A stretch of DNA of 64,000 nt from Clostridium sp. AM49-4BH (GCF_003478335.1 NZ_QUFB01000003.1:49450-113449), one strand, 5' to 3'. Shown: positions 50,303 through 61,426, numbered from the stretch's first letter. Notes: a model not told the origin generated them from the sequence alone. Made by a program: numbers and translations.

Positions 50303-50455
50303 ATAATTTGTCCTCCTCATATCCTGTAAACTATTTCTATTATAAGTCTAGTCTGCCCAAAAAGCAATATTTCACAATATTAAGAAAGTCTGAAATTTCT
50401 ATGTATTTCTTGGAAATTTTCCATGAATTTTCTTTCCTTTTTGTGCAAAAATATA

Positions 50456-50485
50456 TTGAACAAACCCAATCATATAGAGTATAAT
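50456..50485 (+). promoter_or_regulatory. Promoter of pyrG
   Basis: TTGAAC (50456-50461), an 18-base spacer and TATAAT (50480-50485), in the region shared with the divergent ftsH gene. Confidence 0.7.
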
Positions 50486-50543
50486 AGAAAAATATTGGTT
50501 TATTTATTGACAACAATGTTCTGACACAAAGGAGGATACACAA

Positions 50544-52157
50544 ATGGCAGTCAAATATGTCTTCGTCACTGGTGGTGTTGTGTCCGGTCTCGGCAAAGGA
50601 ATTACAGCCGCATCTCTGGGCAGACTTTTGAAAATGCGTGGTTATAGTGTGACCATGCAGAAATTCGACCCTTATATCAATATCGATCCCGGTACTATGA
50701 ATCCGGTACAGCACGGTGAAGTGTTCGTTACGGATGATGGTGCAGAGACTGACTTGGATCTTGGCCACTACGAACGTTTCATTGATGAAAATCTGACCAA
50801 ACAATCCAACGTAACAACCGGAAAAGTATATTGGTCCGTTCTCTCGAAAGAACGTCGCGGTGACTTTGGCGGCGGAACTGTTCAGGTTATCCCACATATT
50901 ACAAATGAGATCAAGAGCCGTTTCTACCGTAACGATGGCTGTAAAGATACACAGATTGCAATCATTGAGGTCGGCGGCACTGTCGGCGATATCGAAAGCC
51001 AGCCTTTCTTAGAGTCGATCCGTCAGTTTCAGCATGATGTTGGACGTGAAAATGCTATCTTGATCCATGTGACACTCATCCCATACCTGGGTGCTTCCGG
51101 TGAAATGAAAACCAAGCCAACACAGGCAAGCGTTAAGGAGCTGCAGGGAATGGGTATTCAGCCGGACATCATCGTATGCCGTACAGAACGTCCTCTCGAT
51201 CCGGGCATCAAAGATAAAATCGCACTGTTTTGTAATGTTCCGACCGATCACGTAATGCAGAATTTAGATGTAGAAACTCTATATGAAGCACCTTTGGCAA
51301 TGGAAAAGGAGCATCTCGCAGATGTTGCCTGCAAATGCTTGAAGTTAGACTGCAAAACACCGGACATGGAAGAGTGGCAGACAATGGTTCATACCCTCAA
51401 AAATCTTGAGAAAGATGTTACTGTTGCTCTCGTCGGCAAATACACTTCTCTGCACGATGCATATATCAGTGTTGTAGAAGCTCTCAAGCATGGTGGACTT
51501 GCGCACAAAAGCAATGTAACGATCAAATGGATTCCATCTGAAGACTTAAATGAAGAAAATGCTGATGAACTCCTTCATGATGTATCCGGTATATTAGTAC
51601 CTGGCGGCTTTGGTGACCGCGGCATCGATGGAAAGATCACAGCGATCCGGTATGCAAGAGAACACGGTATTCCATTCTTAGGTCTTTGTTTGGGAATGCA
51701 GCTTGCCATCGTTGAATTTGCAAGACACGTCTGTGGTTTCAATGATGCGCATAGTATTGAACTGGATCCTCAGACAACACATCCTGTGATCCATTTAATG
51801 CCGGAACAGGACGGCATTGAAGATATCGGCGGCACGTTACGTCTCGGTTCCTACCCTTGTGTACTGGACAAGGATTCCAAAGCTTATGAGCTGTACGGTG
51901 AGGAAACCATTCACGAAAGACATCGTCACCGTTACGAAGTAAATAACTACTACCGCGAAGATTTACAGAAATCCGGCATGAAGCTTTCCGGCCTGTCTCC
52001 GGACGGACGCATCGTAGAAATGTGCGAGCTCCCATCACATCCGTGGTTTGTAGCAACACAGGCTCACCCTGAATTTAAGTCCAGACCAAACCGTCCACAT
52101 CCATTGTTTAAGGGATTTGTCGGTGCTGCTTTGAACTATCAGGACAGCCATCAGTAA
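50544..52157 (+). CDS. pyrG: CTP synthase
   Basis: This 537-residue cytoplasmic enzyme aminates UTP to CTP with ATP and glutamine, and length matches the family. The start ATG 50544 follows AAAGGAGGA. The synthetase domain (about 1-265) begins [20 protein letters not shown] and contains [17 protein letters not shown] and [19 protein letters not shown]. The class I glutamine amidotransferase domain (about 290-535) has the nucleophile Cys382 in [12 protein letters not shown], and the His-Glu pair in the C-terminal [19 protein letters not shown]. It has its own promoter and terminator and is divergent from ftsH. No sign of the poly-G leader control known from B. subtilis pyrG is seen. Confidence 0.97.
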   Translation: MAVKYVFVTGGVVSGLGKGITAASLGRLLKMRGYSVTMQKFDPYINIDPGTMNPVQHGEVFVTDDGAETDLDLGHYERFIDENLTKQSNVTTGKVYWSVLSKERRGDFGGGTVQVIPHITNEIKSRFYRNDGCKDTQIAIIEVGGTVGDIESQPFLESIRQFQHDVGRENAILIHVTLIPYLGASGEMKTKPTQASVKELQGMGIQPDIIVCRTERPLDPGIKDKIALFCNVPTDHVMQNLDVETLYEAPLAMEKEHLADVACKCLKLDCKTPDMEEWQTMVHTLKNLEKDVTVALVGKYTSLHDAYISVVEALKHGGLAHKSNVTIKWIPSEDLNEENADELLHDVSGILVPGGFGDRGIDGKITAIRYAREHGIPFLGLCLGMQLAIVEFARHVCGFNDAHSIELDPQTTHPVIHLMPEQDGIEDIGGTLRLGSYPCVLDKDSKAYELYGEETIHERHRHRYEVNNYYREDLQKSGMKLSGLSPDGRIVEMCELPSHPWFVATQAHPEFKSRPNRPHPLFKGFVGAALNYQDSHQ

Positions 52158-52184
52158 TATACTTCCTATATAGACGATATATCC

Positions 52185-52231
52185 AAAAAGGGGCTACGCA
52201 CTAATTGCTTAGTGCGACAGCTCCTTTTTAT
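52185..52231 (+). terminator. Terminator of pyrG
   Basis: AAAAGGGGCTACGCACTAA and TTAGTGCGACAGCTCCTTTT form a stem with one mismatch, ending in a T-run. Confidence 0.9.
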
Positions 52232-52249
52232 GGTATAAAGAAATTTGCG

Positions 52250-54327
52250 TTAATAATTAGACCACACCTTTGCCTTGTCGGCATACGCCTCCATCTGTGG
52301 ATGCTCATATTTTTCCATCTGCAGATCACGGTTGGAATTGCGGAATACATAAAAGCTGCCATCAATAAACAGTCCGCGGCACCAATAATCTGCACGACCT
52401 TTGGATGTTGAGCAGAGAACCTGAGTTACAGATTCATCTGCAGTATAATGCAATAGCGGATACTGCAAGCCTTCCGCATTATACGTTGCAAATCCCAAGT
52501 AAAATCCTTTCTCCGTCTTCTGCACTAAGATTTTTGTATGGTCTGCTAATGCGCTGGAATCATGCTGCCGCAAACCATAACTTGCAACCTGTTTGATGTC
52601 AGATCCCTCCGTTGCCTGAAAAACCGTCATATCCAGTTCTCCGGTTGTTGTCTTCCCGAGTGAAAAGATCATCGATGGATCCGATGGGAACAAATGCAGA
52701 TAATGAACCTCATCGGCTAATTTGATCTGTGCGAGGACCTGTGGATCTGCTTCTGCTGCCATTGATACCTGTATCATTTTACGGTCATCATTTACCACCA
52801 AATATAATGTCTTGTTCAGGAAACGTGCACACTGCACCGTTTCCCCTTTGCATATTTCAGAACTTGTTCCAATCTCCTGCAGCGAATCATCCAGTGCATA
52901 TACACTGACATTGCGGGAACTCTCTTCTTCTCCGCAGAGCATTTTGAGCTGTCCCGTATAATGTGCAAGTAATTTCCAGTTAAAAGGTACCTCTGCCTTT
53001 TTCCATTTCCACTCTGACTTATAATGATGCACCGACATACACAGCCACAAATGTCCACCCTGCTCTTTAACCGCAAATCCCTCTCCTACAATTCCTTTGA
53101 CAATATGGGTCGCTGTTGCTTTCACTGTCCCCTCTGAATCCACAACAAACTTGGTGATTCCGGTGCGTTCTGTCTCATCGAACCGCTTCGCAACGGTTCG
53201 GCAAAGCACATATACATTTTTGCCGGACATGTATACTTTCATCGCCGTTCCTGCTAACGCTTTATGACCGACCGGCTCTAACTGCGTATGATCTGCCATG
53301 CGGTAACTGCACACAAGCGTATACCCCGGCTGATACAGATCCCGCTGCCAATATACATCCTTAACCGCCAGCTTTTTGTCATTAATTTGCGGATCTTCAA
53401 TGCTGATAACACCATCGGCATCGGTATATGGTTGCATCACAGAGGCAATGATCAACTGCTCTCCGGATACGCGTGTGCAAAGATTTTGACCGTTTTGCCG
53501 AAGCATCTTGCCAGCCTGTGGTTTCTGAGGATCCGATACATCGATCGGTATCACATAGGTCTGTGCTCTCGTATTCTTCACATATAGCAAGCTCTTTCCA
53601 CACCACATCAGACCATCTTCATAGCTAGCACTTTCATCGCCGTACAGATCATCTTCACTACTGGCATTCTGATATGGATCATTAATTTTAAGGGATACTT
53701 TGCCAACTTCCTCGCAGATACCATTCTTCTCTCGAAGAATGTACAGTTGATCCGTCGCACCCTCTTGATCCGTAGCATTGCTCCTTATATAGGAGCCATC
53801 GTTATAATAAAGCACATAGATCAAACCATCCTTCGTCAGAATCTGATCCATCTCTGCCTCATCTGCATTTTCTGTGTTGGTCGTACTATCCTGTGTGACC
53901 AGTTCAGGCCAATCTTCCTGCGTAGAACCCGGCTCTCTGTCTAATACCCCTTCACTGACAGAGGATGCTGCCGACTGCATTAAACTTCCCAGCGAACAGT
54001 TATATGCCATTGGCAAAGGATCTGACTTAAACGGATCCTCATAAAATTCATAGCGGGATACCACCTTTTGCTGTGCTTTGATCACACGCTAAAACTTTTT
54101 TCAATCTGTTTATAACTTGACGCTGTTTGAAGAGACCCTTCCGCTCTCCAAGCAAGTAAAAAGAGCACTCCCGCATATAGCATCTGAATAACGATTGCAA
54201 GTATGACTGCGATCAATACATAGCGCAGGATCTTCCGCCATCTTCCTCCATCCGGCTGCTGATCCTCCTCATACAGGGACATATTCTTTTTTAATGTGGT
54301 TTCCATTAGATTATTTTCGCATCTCAT
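52250..54327 (-). pseudogene. Membrane-anchored beta-propeller protein, apparently frameshifted
   Basis: Two overlapping frames seem to be one gene. The first (54327-54082, start ATG with AGGAGAAG) encodes a cytoplasmic N-terminus and one membrane helix (LRYVLIAVILAIVIQMLYAG) and stops with SFSV. The second (54085-52250) encodes about 611 residues with no signal peptide, beginning IKAQQKVVSRYEFYEDPF and continuing into a beta-propeller of the COG4880 / PF09826 type (motifs such as GLIYVLYYNDGSYI, QTYVIPIDVSDPQKP and GKNVYVLCRTVAKRFD). The frames meet in GTGTGATC at 54082-54085. A propeller of this family is normally anchored by an N-terminal helix, so one lost base is more likely than two genes; translational coupling of two proteins is the alternative. 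Function unknown. Confidence 0.7.
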
Positions 54328-54395
54328 AATCTTCTCCTCCCTTCAAACTTTCTGCTTTCGCTATATATATTACCGGAAAGGAGGCAAAAACCGCC

Positions 54396-55073
54396 TTATA
54401 TATATCCTAAACATTGTGCGTTGGTACCATAAAAAATATCATCGCGTCCACCAAGCATTTTGCAGAATTCTTCTATTCGCTCCCAATTGTTGTTTACATC
54501 AAACTCATAGCTATGTCCCCACACATAAAACAACATTGGTTCCTCTGGTTTTGCAGCCAAAAACTGTTCTGCCAGCTCAAACAACTTATCATCGTTATGA
54601 TGACAGGTTGCATTAAGCCTCAGCGGATCCTGTGGCAACGTAAAACTATGTGTACTCTCTACCGTCCTTCCGTAACGAATACCAATATCTTTCAAATACG
54701 AAACGACCGGATCCGGTACATCACCATAAGCGTAAGCCATGCCAACCGGATATTTTCCATATAGTTTCTCAATGTTACGGGCATCCTGCAAATATTCCTG
54801 CGAATAATCTTCCGGTTTGATACCGGAGGGCGATGCATGTGTCAAGCCGTGCAAAGCGATCTCATGTCCCTCATATAATTTTGCCAGTCCCTCCTGCTCC
54901 ATGCGGGCGATCTTTATCCCCTCGATCTCAAAATTACTCTCTGGAGACTGAATTCCCGTATTCAGATTAAAGGTTGCTTTCATACCATATTTATTAAATA
55001 TCTCCACCAAGCGCTCATCCTGATAAATACCATCATCATAACTAAACGTTAACATTTTCTTACACATACTCAT
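54396..55073 (-). CDS. Polysaccharide deacetylase family protein (NodB-like)
   Basis: The product has 225 residues, without signal peptide. The NodB motif 1 is TFSYDDG (about residues 9-15; TFDDG in most relatives, here TFSYDDG as in a branch of the family) and motif 2 is HGLTHASP (HxxxH metal ligands, about 75-79). A later YVWGHSYEF (about 186-194) could supply the catalytic His. Enzymes of this family remove N- or O-acetyl groups from sugars using a metal ion; a cytoplasmic location suggests a small or activated substrate and not cell-wall peptidoglycan. The start may be ATG 55073 or ATG 55067; both are near AAGGAAGG. It lies 33 bases downstream of nothing on its own strand but close to the sensor kinase gene, which ends at 55107. 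Confidence 0.85.
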   Translation of the reverse strand: MSMCKKMLTFSYDDGIYQDERLVEIFNKYGMKATFNLNTGIQSPESNFEIEGIKIARMEQEGLAKLYEGHEIALHGLTHASPSGIKPEDYSQEYLQDARNIEKLYGKYPVGMAYAYGDVPDPVVSYLKDIGIRYGRTVESTHSFTLPQDPLRLNATCHHNDDKLFELAEQFLAAKPEEPMLFYVWGHSYEFDVNNNWERIEEFCKMLGGRDDIFYGTNAQCLGYI

Positions 55074-55106
55074 CCGTCCTTCCTTGTGCTTTATTCTTTC
55101 CTCTAT

Positions 55107-57839
55107 TTATTTCCAAAGTGCGATCAATGTCCGGAACAGCTTCTGCGGATCGATCGGTTTGACCAGATGTGCATTCATTTCTACCGCCTTACTGCGCTGC
55201 ACATCTACATCAAATACGTTGGCTGTCAGTGCTATGATCGGGATTAATCTTGCATCCGGCCGCTCCAGCATACGTATCTTCTTACTTGCTTCAATACCAT
55301 CCATGACCGGCATCTGTATATCCATTAGGATTGCATCATAGCTATATGGAGCACTTGCTGCATACAACTCAACCGCCTCTTTGCCGTTTTTGGCCCGTTC
55401 CACCTGTATTTGCTTGCTCTCCAGCAATCTGGTCACGATCTTGGCGTTTAAGTCATGATCTTCAACAAGCAGTATTCGATGATCCCAAAGCAATTCCTCT
55501 TGTATTGCACATTTTTCTGCCGATTGTTCCTCCTCTGCTTCTTCCGCAAGCTGAAATGGCATCGTTACAAAAAACTCTGTTCCCACACCCAGTTTACTGG
55601 AGCATCGTATTGTTCCACCCATCAGTTCAACCAGGTTCTTTACGATTGATAACCCTAGTCCCGTTCCAATGTTAAAGGTATTGGTATCATTTTCTTCCTG
55701 TGCAAAGATTTCAAACATATGCTCTTGAAATTCCTCACTCATTCCGGTTCCTGTATCCTTAACTTGAATAGTCACTAAGTATTTGTCGCCAATGATTTCA
55801 CGCTCTATTGCACGAAAATATACCGTACCACCGGGTGGTGTAAACTTGATCGCATTTGACAGCAGGTTGCTAAATATTCGCTGTATACGCACCGGATCTG
55901 CATACACGGTATGAATATTTTCACCCGGTTCAAATACAAGATTGATTCCTTTGTCGGCACATGTAACTCCAAATATCTGCCGCATATCCTGTATGATATG
56001 CTGGATATCGATCTTCTTGAGATGCAATTCCAGTTTACCGGATGCCAACCGGTTGGTATCCAAAATGTCGTTAACCAGATTCAGCATAAAATGACCGGAA
56101 GATATAATGTCGTCCAAATATTCCTGTACCATATCCGGAACTTCATCTCCGAAAAGCTTCGCAAGCTCTGCCGCCCCAATAATTCCATTCAGAGGAGTTC
56201 TGAGATCATGACTCATGCTTGACAGGAACTCATCTCTGGCATGACTGGCACGATTGGCAATTTCCAATGCCCGCTGCAACTCTGCATTTTGCTTTTCCTG
56301 TTCGGACATGATATCTGTAACATCTCTCTGCACCATCACAATGACGCTCTCATCATTTTCCAAAAAGAAAGCAAAAATACGCTTAGTACGTACACCAAGT
56401 TCCTCATCCTGTGCGTGATACATAAAATCCCAACTGAGTCCGTGTTGGATCCGGGCATGTATTACTTCCCACGACATCTGCGCATTGATGATTTCTCTTT
56501 CCTCCGGAATGACCAGATCGATCAACTGTTCTTGCAGTTTCTCCACCTTTTTCTTACCCTCAAACGAAGCATCTACCTGATAACATTCATACCGAGTAAA
56601 GATCTGACTGTCATTCGCTGCCGTATTCCAATATGCGATGAAGTCGATCATTGAATCAACTACCTGCCCACGAACAAGTTCTTTTATGACATTACGATCT
56701 ACATCCTGCAGCGATACAAAGCCATATATATCTTCCCCCTCGCGTGCCGTCATATCTAAAACAATCTTCATCCACAGCGTTTTTCCCGAAAGACGTTTAC
56801 TACGAAAGGTATAGGATACCTGCCTCTGCCCGCTTTCAAATAAGTGGATCAGATTATTTCGATGAAAAATACGGGTAAATTCCTTTTTTTGCTCCTCATC
56901 GGTAATATGGTCGATCATAACACCAAACGGATCATTCTCCCTCTCATGAATCAATACATATTCTCCGGCATAGTCTAATACTTTCCATGCTGTAATATTG
57001 ATTCGTATAACCGATGTCATATTATTAAAAAGGAGTTGATGATACATATTCTCCTGACTAAAACGCTTTTCCTCTTCCTTTTCTTTCGTAATGTCTAATG
57101 CCGTAGCTGCGATCATCGTCGGTGCTCCCTGCTCATTACGATCTGCAACCGTATAGTTTTGCTTAGACCATATCCAGTCACCTCGCATCGGACGTCGTAT
57201 TTCCATCTCTAGGGAGATCGAATCCTGCTTGCCCGTCATAAGCAGCTGCTCCAACCGGATCAATTCCGCCCGACCGGACTCGGTCATCAATCTACGTGGT
57301 TTTCCTGCATTTCGCTGTGCTACCGCAGGCACTCCAAAATCTTGCTGCATTTTAGAGTTATAAGTGATCGTATTGGCATCAATATCATACAAAGCATAAT
57401 AAACACCACACTGATCCATCGCTGTCCGCATCGTTTTAATGTTGTGCTGCAGCTTTTCTTTCATGCGCATACGTGATGTCACATCTTGATATAATGCATA
57501 AACGATCGTTTCACCATCCGACCGATACTGAAACTGAAAATTAGCCTGAAACCAGACATACTGTTTCAACTTCCGTCTATAAAACCGTGCCTTGATTTCT
57601 AATGTATCCCTTTTATCAATAATTGCCTGGTCAAAACTGCTGTAAAGGTTCTCTCTATCATCCGGATGTATCTGCAGCAGCTCTTTACAAGTACTGGTCT
57701 GAACATCTTCTTCTGTCACCCCAAGTATGTCACGCATTTTAGCGTTGAGCGCTACCGTACGCAGACATTCCCCATCATGTCTAAATATTCCGATACAGCC
57801 CGGCATCCACTCAAACAACTCGCCCTTCCAATCTATCAT
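55107..57839 (-). CDS. Cytoplasmic hybrid sensor histidine kinase with PAS domains and receiver
   Basis: The product has 910 residues from ATG 57839; the in-frame ATG at 57866 precedes codons GGG AGG AGG that serve as the ribosome site. There is no membrane segment. Two PAS-type domains come first (about 10-125 and 145-265, with QIHPDDRENLYSSF and PTMIAATALDITKEKEEE), then one or two more PAS-like regions (about 270-510). The kinase core has the phospho-acceptor His544 in SHDLRTPLNGIIG, followed by DTGTGMSEEFQEHMFEIFAQ and GLGLSIVKNLVELMGG. A receiver domain at the C-terminus carries Asp840 in AILMDIQMPVMDG. It lies 33 bases upstream of the deacetylase gene on the same strand, so the two may be cotranscribed. 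The signal is unknown. Confidence 0.92.
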   Translation of the reverse strand: MIDWKGELFEWMPGCIGIFRHDGECLRTVALNAKMRDILGVTEEDVQTSTCKELLQIHPDDRENLYSSFDQAIIDKRDTLEIKARFYRRKLKQYVWFQANFQFQYRSDGETIVYALYQDVTSRMRMKEKLQHNIKTMRTAMDQCGVYYALYDIDANTITYNSKMQQDFGVPAVAQRNAGKPRRLMTESGRAELIRLEQLLMTGKQDSISLEMEIRRPMRGDWIWSKQNYTVADRNEQGAPTMIAATALDITKEKEEEKRFSQENMYHQLLFNNMTSVIRINITAWKVLDYAGEYVLIHERENDPFGVMIDHITDEEQKKEFTRIFHRNNLIHLFESGQRQVSYTFRSKRLSGKTLWMKIVLDMTAREGEDIYGFVSLQDVDRNVIKELVRGQVVDSMIDFIAYWNTAANDSQIFTRYECYQVDASFEGKKKVEKLQEQLIDLVIPEEREIINAQMSWEVIHARIQHGLSWDFMYHAQDEELGVRTKRIFAFFLENDESVIVMVQRDVTDIMSEQEKQNAELQRALEIANRASHARDEFLSSMSHDLRTPLNGIIGAAELAKLFGDEVPDMVQEYLDDIISSGHFMLNLVNDILDTNRLASGKLELHLKKIDIQHIIQDMRQIFGVTCADKGINLVFEPGENIHTVYADPVRIQRIFSNLLSNAIKFTPPGGTVYFRAIEREIIGDKYLVTIQVKDTGTGMSEEFQEHMFEIFAQEENDTNTFNIGTGLGLSIVKNLVELMGGTIRCSSKLGVGTEFFVTMPFQLAEEAEEEQSAEKCAIQEELLWDHRILLVEDHDLNAKIVTRLLESKQIQVERAKNGKEAVELYAASAPYSYDAILMDIQMPVMDGIEASKKIRMLERPDARLIPIIALTANVFDVDVQRSKAVEMNAHLVKPIDPQKLFRTLIALWK

Positions 57840-57937
57840 AAATGTTTCTATCCTCCTCCCTGACATCTTCTCTTTATTATACCTGTACTTTTCGTTATCG
57901 CCAACCTATTCCCCCATAATTTTCTATGAAAATCAAA

Positions 57938-57986
57938 AAAGCAAAGCCAGCACTTTGCTTTACAAGAATTGCTATAGCAATTCTTG
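57938..57986. repeat. Hairpin plus 24-base perfect palindrome upstream of the sensor kinase
   Basis: AAAGCAAAG and CTTTGCTTT (57938-57961) form one hairpin; directly after it 57963-57986 is a perfect 24-base palindrome centred on TATA (half-site CAAGAATTGCTA). They lie between pgi and the kinase gene, about 100 bases before the kinase start. Confidence 0.6.
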
Positions 57987-58025
57987 GCATTATCACACTA
58001 CGCAACAGCATTTTCCTACTAAATC

Positions 58026-58092
58026 AAAAAAGCAAAGCCCCTCTTCCCTGTCATCATAGATCCATAACAGGAAAATGGGGATTTGCCTTTGT
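58026..58092 (-). terminator. Terminator of pgi
   Basis: Arms CAAAGCCCC-TTCC-TGT and ACAGGAA-GGGG-TTTG form a long interrupted stem about 35 bases after the pgi stop; a TTTTTT run follows on the minus strand. Confidence 0.8.
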
Positions 58093-58124
58093 TGTATAAC
58101 TTCGAATTGCTCTATTTACGTCAA

Positions 58125-59474
58125 TTACAGTCTCTTTAAGAGTTCTTCTCTCTCTGCCTCATAGCCTGGCTTACCAAGCAATGCGAACATATTTCTCTTA
58201 TAGCTCTCAACACCCGGCTGGTTAAATGGATTTACACCAAGGATATATCCACTTACACCGCAGGCGAACTCATAGAAGTAGAATAACTGACCCAAATAAT
58301 ATTCATTCTGTGCCGGAACCTTTACGCTCAAGTTTGGTACACCGCCATCAACGTGTGCCAACTGTGTTCCCTTCATCGCACTCTTGTTGATGAAGTCAAG
58401 GTTCTTGCCAGCCAAATAATTTAATCCATCAAGATCAACCGGCTCTTCCTGAATCGTTACATCTAATGTCGGCTCTTCTAATTCCATAACTGTCTCAAAC
58501 ATAATACGGCTTCCGTCCTGAATGAACTGTCCCATGGAATGCAGATCTGTTGTCAAATCAACTGCTGCCGGGAAAATACCTTTCTGATCTTTACCTTCGC
58601 TCTCTCCGTAAAGCTGTTTCCACCACTCAGCTACATAGTGGAATGCAGGCTCATAGTTGCAAAGGATCTCCACAGATTTCCCCTTGCGTAATAAGATATT
58701 ACGGATCGCAGCATACTTCATAGAATCATTGTCTGCGAAATCTTTGTCCAAGCAAAGTTCACGCATGGATGCTGCACCTTCCATCAACTTAGCAATGTCT
58801 GCACCACTAACAGCAATTGGAAGTAAACCAACTGCGGTAAGTACGGAGAAACGTCCTCCGACATCATCCGGTACAACAAAGCTCTCATAACCTTCTTCTG
58901 TAGCAAGGTTCTTCAACGCACCTTTCTGCTTGTCCGTTGTTGCATATATTCTCTTAGCAGCTTCCTCTTTACCATATTTCTTCTCTAACATTTCCTTGAA
59001 AATACGGAATGCAACAGCAGGCTCCGTCGTAGTACCGGACTTGCTGATAATATTTACGGAAAAGTCACGATCACCGATCACGTCGATCAACTGTGACAGA
59101 TATGTGCCGCTCAAATTGTTACCACAGTAATAAATCTCTGGTGTTTTACGAATTTCTTTGGACACATTGTTATAAAATCCATGTCTCAAGAACTCAATTG
59201 CTGCTCTTGCTCCCAAATAAGAACCGCCGATACCGATTACCAAAAGCACTTCTGAATCAGACTGAATCTTCTCAGCAGCTTTCTGGATACGTGCGAATTC
59301 TTCCTTATCATAATCAATCGGAAGGTCAATCCATCCTAAGAAATCACTTCCTGCTCCTTCTTTGCTAAGTAATAACTCTTTTGCGTCGTTTGTAATTTTC
59401 TCCATTGATTTGATCTCGTCTGCAGAAATTACGTTCTCTGTCAGAGAGTAATCAAAAGTAACCTTGTTTGCCAT
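58125..59474 (-). CDS. pgi: Glucose-6-phosphate isomerase
   Basis: This 449-residue cytoplasmic enzyme interconverts glucose 6-phosphate and fructose 6-phosphate in glycolysis. Length fits the short Firmicutes form. The start ATG 59474 follows TAGGAGGAAA. Signatures include [16 protein letters not shown] (about 79-94), [17 protein letters not shown] (phosphate loop, about 139-155), [20 protein letters not shown] (PGI signature 1, about 206-225) and [21 protein letters not shown] / TAGAAT promoter is 110 bases upstream, with a hairpin in the leader, so pgi is transcribed separately from dnaB. Confidence 0.96.
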   Translation of the reverse strand: MANKVTFDYSLTENVISADEIKSMEKITNDAKELLLSKEGAGSDFLGWIDLPIDYDKEEFARIQKAAEKIQSDSEVLLVIGIGGSYLGARAAIEFLRHGFYNNVSKEIRKTPEIYYCGNNLSGTYLSQLIDVIGDRDFSVNIISKSGTTTEPAVAFRIFKEMLEKKYGKEEAAKRIYATTDKQKGALKNLATEEGYESFVVPDDVGGRFSVLTAVGLLPIAVSGADIAKLMEGAASMRELCLDKDFADNDSMKYAAIRNILLRKGKSVEILCNYEPAFHYVAEWWKQLYGESEGKDQKGIFPAAVDLTTDLHSMGQFIQDGSRIMFETVMELEEPTLDVTIQEEPVDLDGLNYLAGKNLDFINKSAMKGTQLAHVDGGVPNLSVKVPAQNEYYLGQLFYFYEFACGVSGYILGVNPFNQPGVESYKRNMFALLGKPGYEAEREELLKRL

Positions 59475-59526
59475 GGTTTCCTCCTATCCTTCCTTGTTGC
59501 AGTCTCTATACTCGGTCTATCCTTTG

Positions 59527-59610
59527 CGGGATTCCTCAGCCACAAAGCATGAATCCCGGTTGGTTGTATTCAACCTTATATATTCTAATCAATTCCTGCC
59601 TGTAAATCAA
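59527..59610 (-). promoter_or_regulatory. pgi promoter and leader hairpin
   Basis: On the minus strand TTGATT (59605-59610), a 17-base spacer and TAGAAT (59582-59587) form the promoter. The leader contains the stem CCGGGATTCAT / GAATCCCGC (59527-59560), with no U-run. Confidence 0.6.
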
Positions 59611-59613
59611 GTG

Positions 59614-60957
59614 TTAATTTCTTTCCTGTTCCAGATTTCCAAACTTCGTCAAGTTCGCTAACCATGCCAGTTTCACCGATCCTGTCGGGCCACTACGCTG
59701 TTTTGCGATAATGACCTCTGCCACACCTTTTTCCTCGCTGTCCGGGTTATAATATTCGTCACGATACAAAAACATAACCATATCGGCATCCTGCTCGATT
59801 GCTCCGGACTCACGCAGATCAGAAAGCATCGGTTTCTTGTCCGGACGCTGCTCAACTGCACGTGATAACTGTGATAAAGCGATCACCGGAACGTTTAATT
59901 CTCGCGCCATAACTTTGAGAGAACGGGAGATTTCCGAAATTTCCTGCTGTCTGTTCTCGCCTTTGCGCTTTCCACTGCCCGACATCAACTGCAGGTAATC
60001 GATAATAACCAGATCTAATCCCTGCTCGATCTTTAACTTACGGCATTTGGAACGAAGCTCTGTCGCCGTGATTCCTGATGTGTCGTCAATCACAAGATGC
60101 GAATTACCAATCCGCCGGACACTGCCCACCAGTCTGTCCCAGTCCTCGTCTTCCAGATTACCGGTTCTTATCTTTTGGGAGTCAACATGAGAATTCATCG
60201 AAAGCATTCGTTTCACAAGCTGCTCCTTACTCATTTCCAAGCTAAACATCGCAATCGTACTCTCGCTATGCAATGCAATATATTCTGCCAGGTTCAGTAC
60301 AAACGCCGTCTTACCCATAGCCGGACGTGCTGCGATCAAAATCAGATCGGACTTTTGCAGACCCGCTGTCTTGTAATCCAAATCCCGAAATCCGGTCTCC
60401 AATCCGGTAATATGCCCTTTCTGTTTCGCCGCCTGCTCAATACTATCTAAGGTACGCAAAACAACATCTCGAATCGGTTCAAACTCACTGCCGGTACGCT
60501 GCTGCATCACCTGAAAGATATTTTTTTCAGTCGCATCCAAAATATCTTCTAACGGTTCTTTGTCCATATAACAAGTACTGGCAATCCTCTCAGCTGTCTG
60601 TATCAGCCTTCTAAGCATCGCTTTTTCTTTGACAATTGTGGCATAATACTTCACATTTGCAGAAATCGGCACACTATTTAGCAAACTGCCAATATATTCG
60701 ACACTGCACAATTCCGGCGGAGCTTCTTTTTCACGAAGCTTGTTTTGCAGAGTGATCAGATCTGTACCAATTCCACCGCGAAACAGATCGAGCAATGCCT
60801 CAAAAAGTATGCCATATTGTCCCTGATAGAAATCTTCTGCTGTCAGCATCTCTGAACATACCAAAATGGCATCCCGGTCCATGATCATCGAGCCGATCAC
60901 CGCTCTCTCCGCCTCAATATTATGCGGCGGAATCCGTTTGATCACTGCTTCTTCCAT
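59614..60957 (-). CDS. dnaB: Replicative DNA helicase DnaB
   Basis: This 447-residue hexameric helicase unwinds DNA at the replication fork (called DnaC in B. subtilis). The start ATG 60957 follows AAAAGGAG. The N-terminal DnaB_N domain (about 1-110) has PHNIEAERAVIGSMI. The RecA-like motor has Walker A ARPAMGKT (210-217), Walker B DLVIIDYLQLMSG and the motifs ISRSLKVMARELNVPVIALS and LSDLRESGAIEQDADMVMFL. It lies 22 bases downstream of rplI, which together with gdpP forms the usual Firmicutes cluster gdpP-rplI-dnaB. Confidence 0.97.
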   Translation of the reverse strand: MEEAVIKRIPPHNIEAERAVIGSMIMDRDAILVCSEMLTAEDFYQGQYGILFEALLDLFRGGIGTDLITLQNKLREKEAPPELCSVEYIGSLLNSVPISANVKYYATIVKEKAMLRRLIQTAERIASTCYMDKEPLEDILDATEKNIFQVMQQRTGSEFEPIRDVVLRTLDSIEQAAKQKGHITGLETGFRDLDYKTAGLQKSDLILIAARPAMGKTAFVLNLAEYIALHSESTIAMFSLEMSKEQLVKRMLSMNSHVDSQKIRTGNLEDEDWDRLVGSVRRIGNSHLVIDDTSGITATELRSKCRKLKIEQGLDLVIIDYLQLMSGSGKRKGENRQQEISEISRSLKVMARELNVPVIALSQLSRAVEQRPDKKPMLSDLRESGAIEQDADMVMFLYRDEYYNPDSEEKGVAEVIIAKQRSGPTGSVKLAWLANLTKFGNLEQERN

Positions 60958-60979
60958 CTACGTTTCTCCTTTTGTGCGA

Positions 60980-61426
60980 TTATACCTCTTTGACGATTAC
61001 CTTTAACTCGCCCGTTACCTTAGGATGCAATTTGATCGGAAGTGTAAAGATGCCCGGACTTTTGATCGGATCCTGCAGCACCATCTTCTTTTTGTCCAAT
61101 TCATACCCAAGCTGCTCTTTAGCTGCAGCTGCCAATTCTTTGGTCGATACCGACCCAAAGCTTCTTCCACCGGAGCCGGTCCTAATGGATACGGTGATCG
61201 ATTTTTCTTTCATCTCCTCCGCAAATGCTTTCGCTGCCTCTAATTTTTCCTTTGCCAGCTTCGCCTCATGCTGTTTCTGCAATTTCAGGTCATTTTTATT
61301 CTTTGCGGTAGCCTCTATACCAAGATTTTTCTTCAACAAGAAATTTCTTGCGTATCCTTCATTAACTTTAACCAGTTCACCCTTTTTCCCCAATGATTTT
61401 ACATCTTCTAATAAAATTACTTCCAT
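60980..61426 (-). CDS. rplI: Ribosomal protein bL9
   Basis: This 148-residue protein of the large ribosomal subunit matches the family in length. The N-terminal 23S rRNA-binding domain reads [33 protein letters not shown] in pattern (shown here only as its key parts KSLGKKGE and GYARNFLLK). A long central helix (about 41-75) leads to a C-terminal domain with [20 protein letters not shown]. It sits between gdpP (120 bases upstream) and dnaB (22 bases downstream). Confidence 0.96.
   Translation of the reverse strand: MEVILLEDVKSLGKKGELVKVNEGYARNFLLKKNLGIEATAKNKNDLKLQKQHEAKLAKEKLEAAKAFAEEMKEKSITVSIRTGSGGRSFGSVSTKELAAAAKEQLGYELDKKKMVLQDPIKSPGIFTLPIKLHPKVTGELKVIVKEV

Noticed and set aside
50303-50320. 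ATG start for ftsH at 50320
   Set aside because: Its second and third codons (AGG AGG) form the ribosome site for the TTG at 50302.
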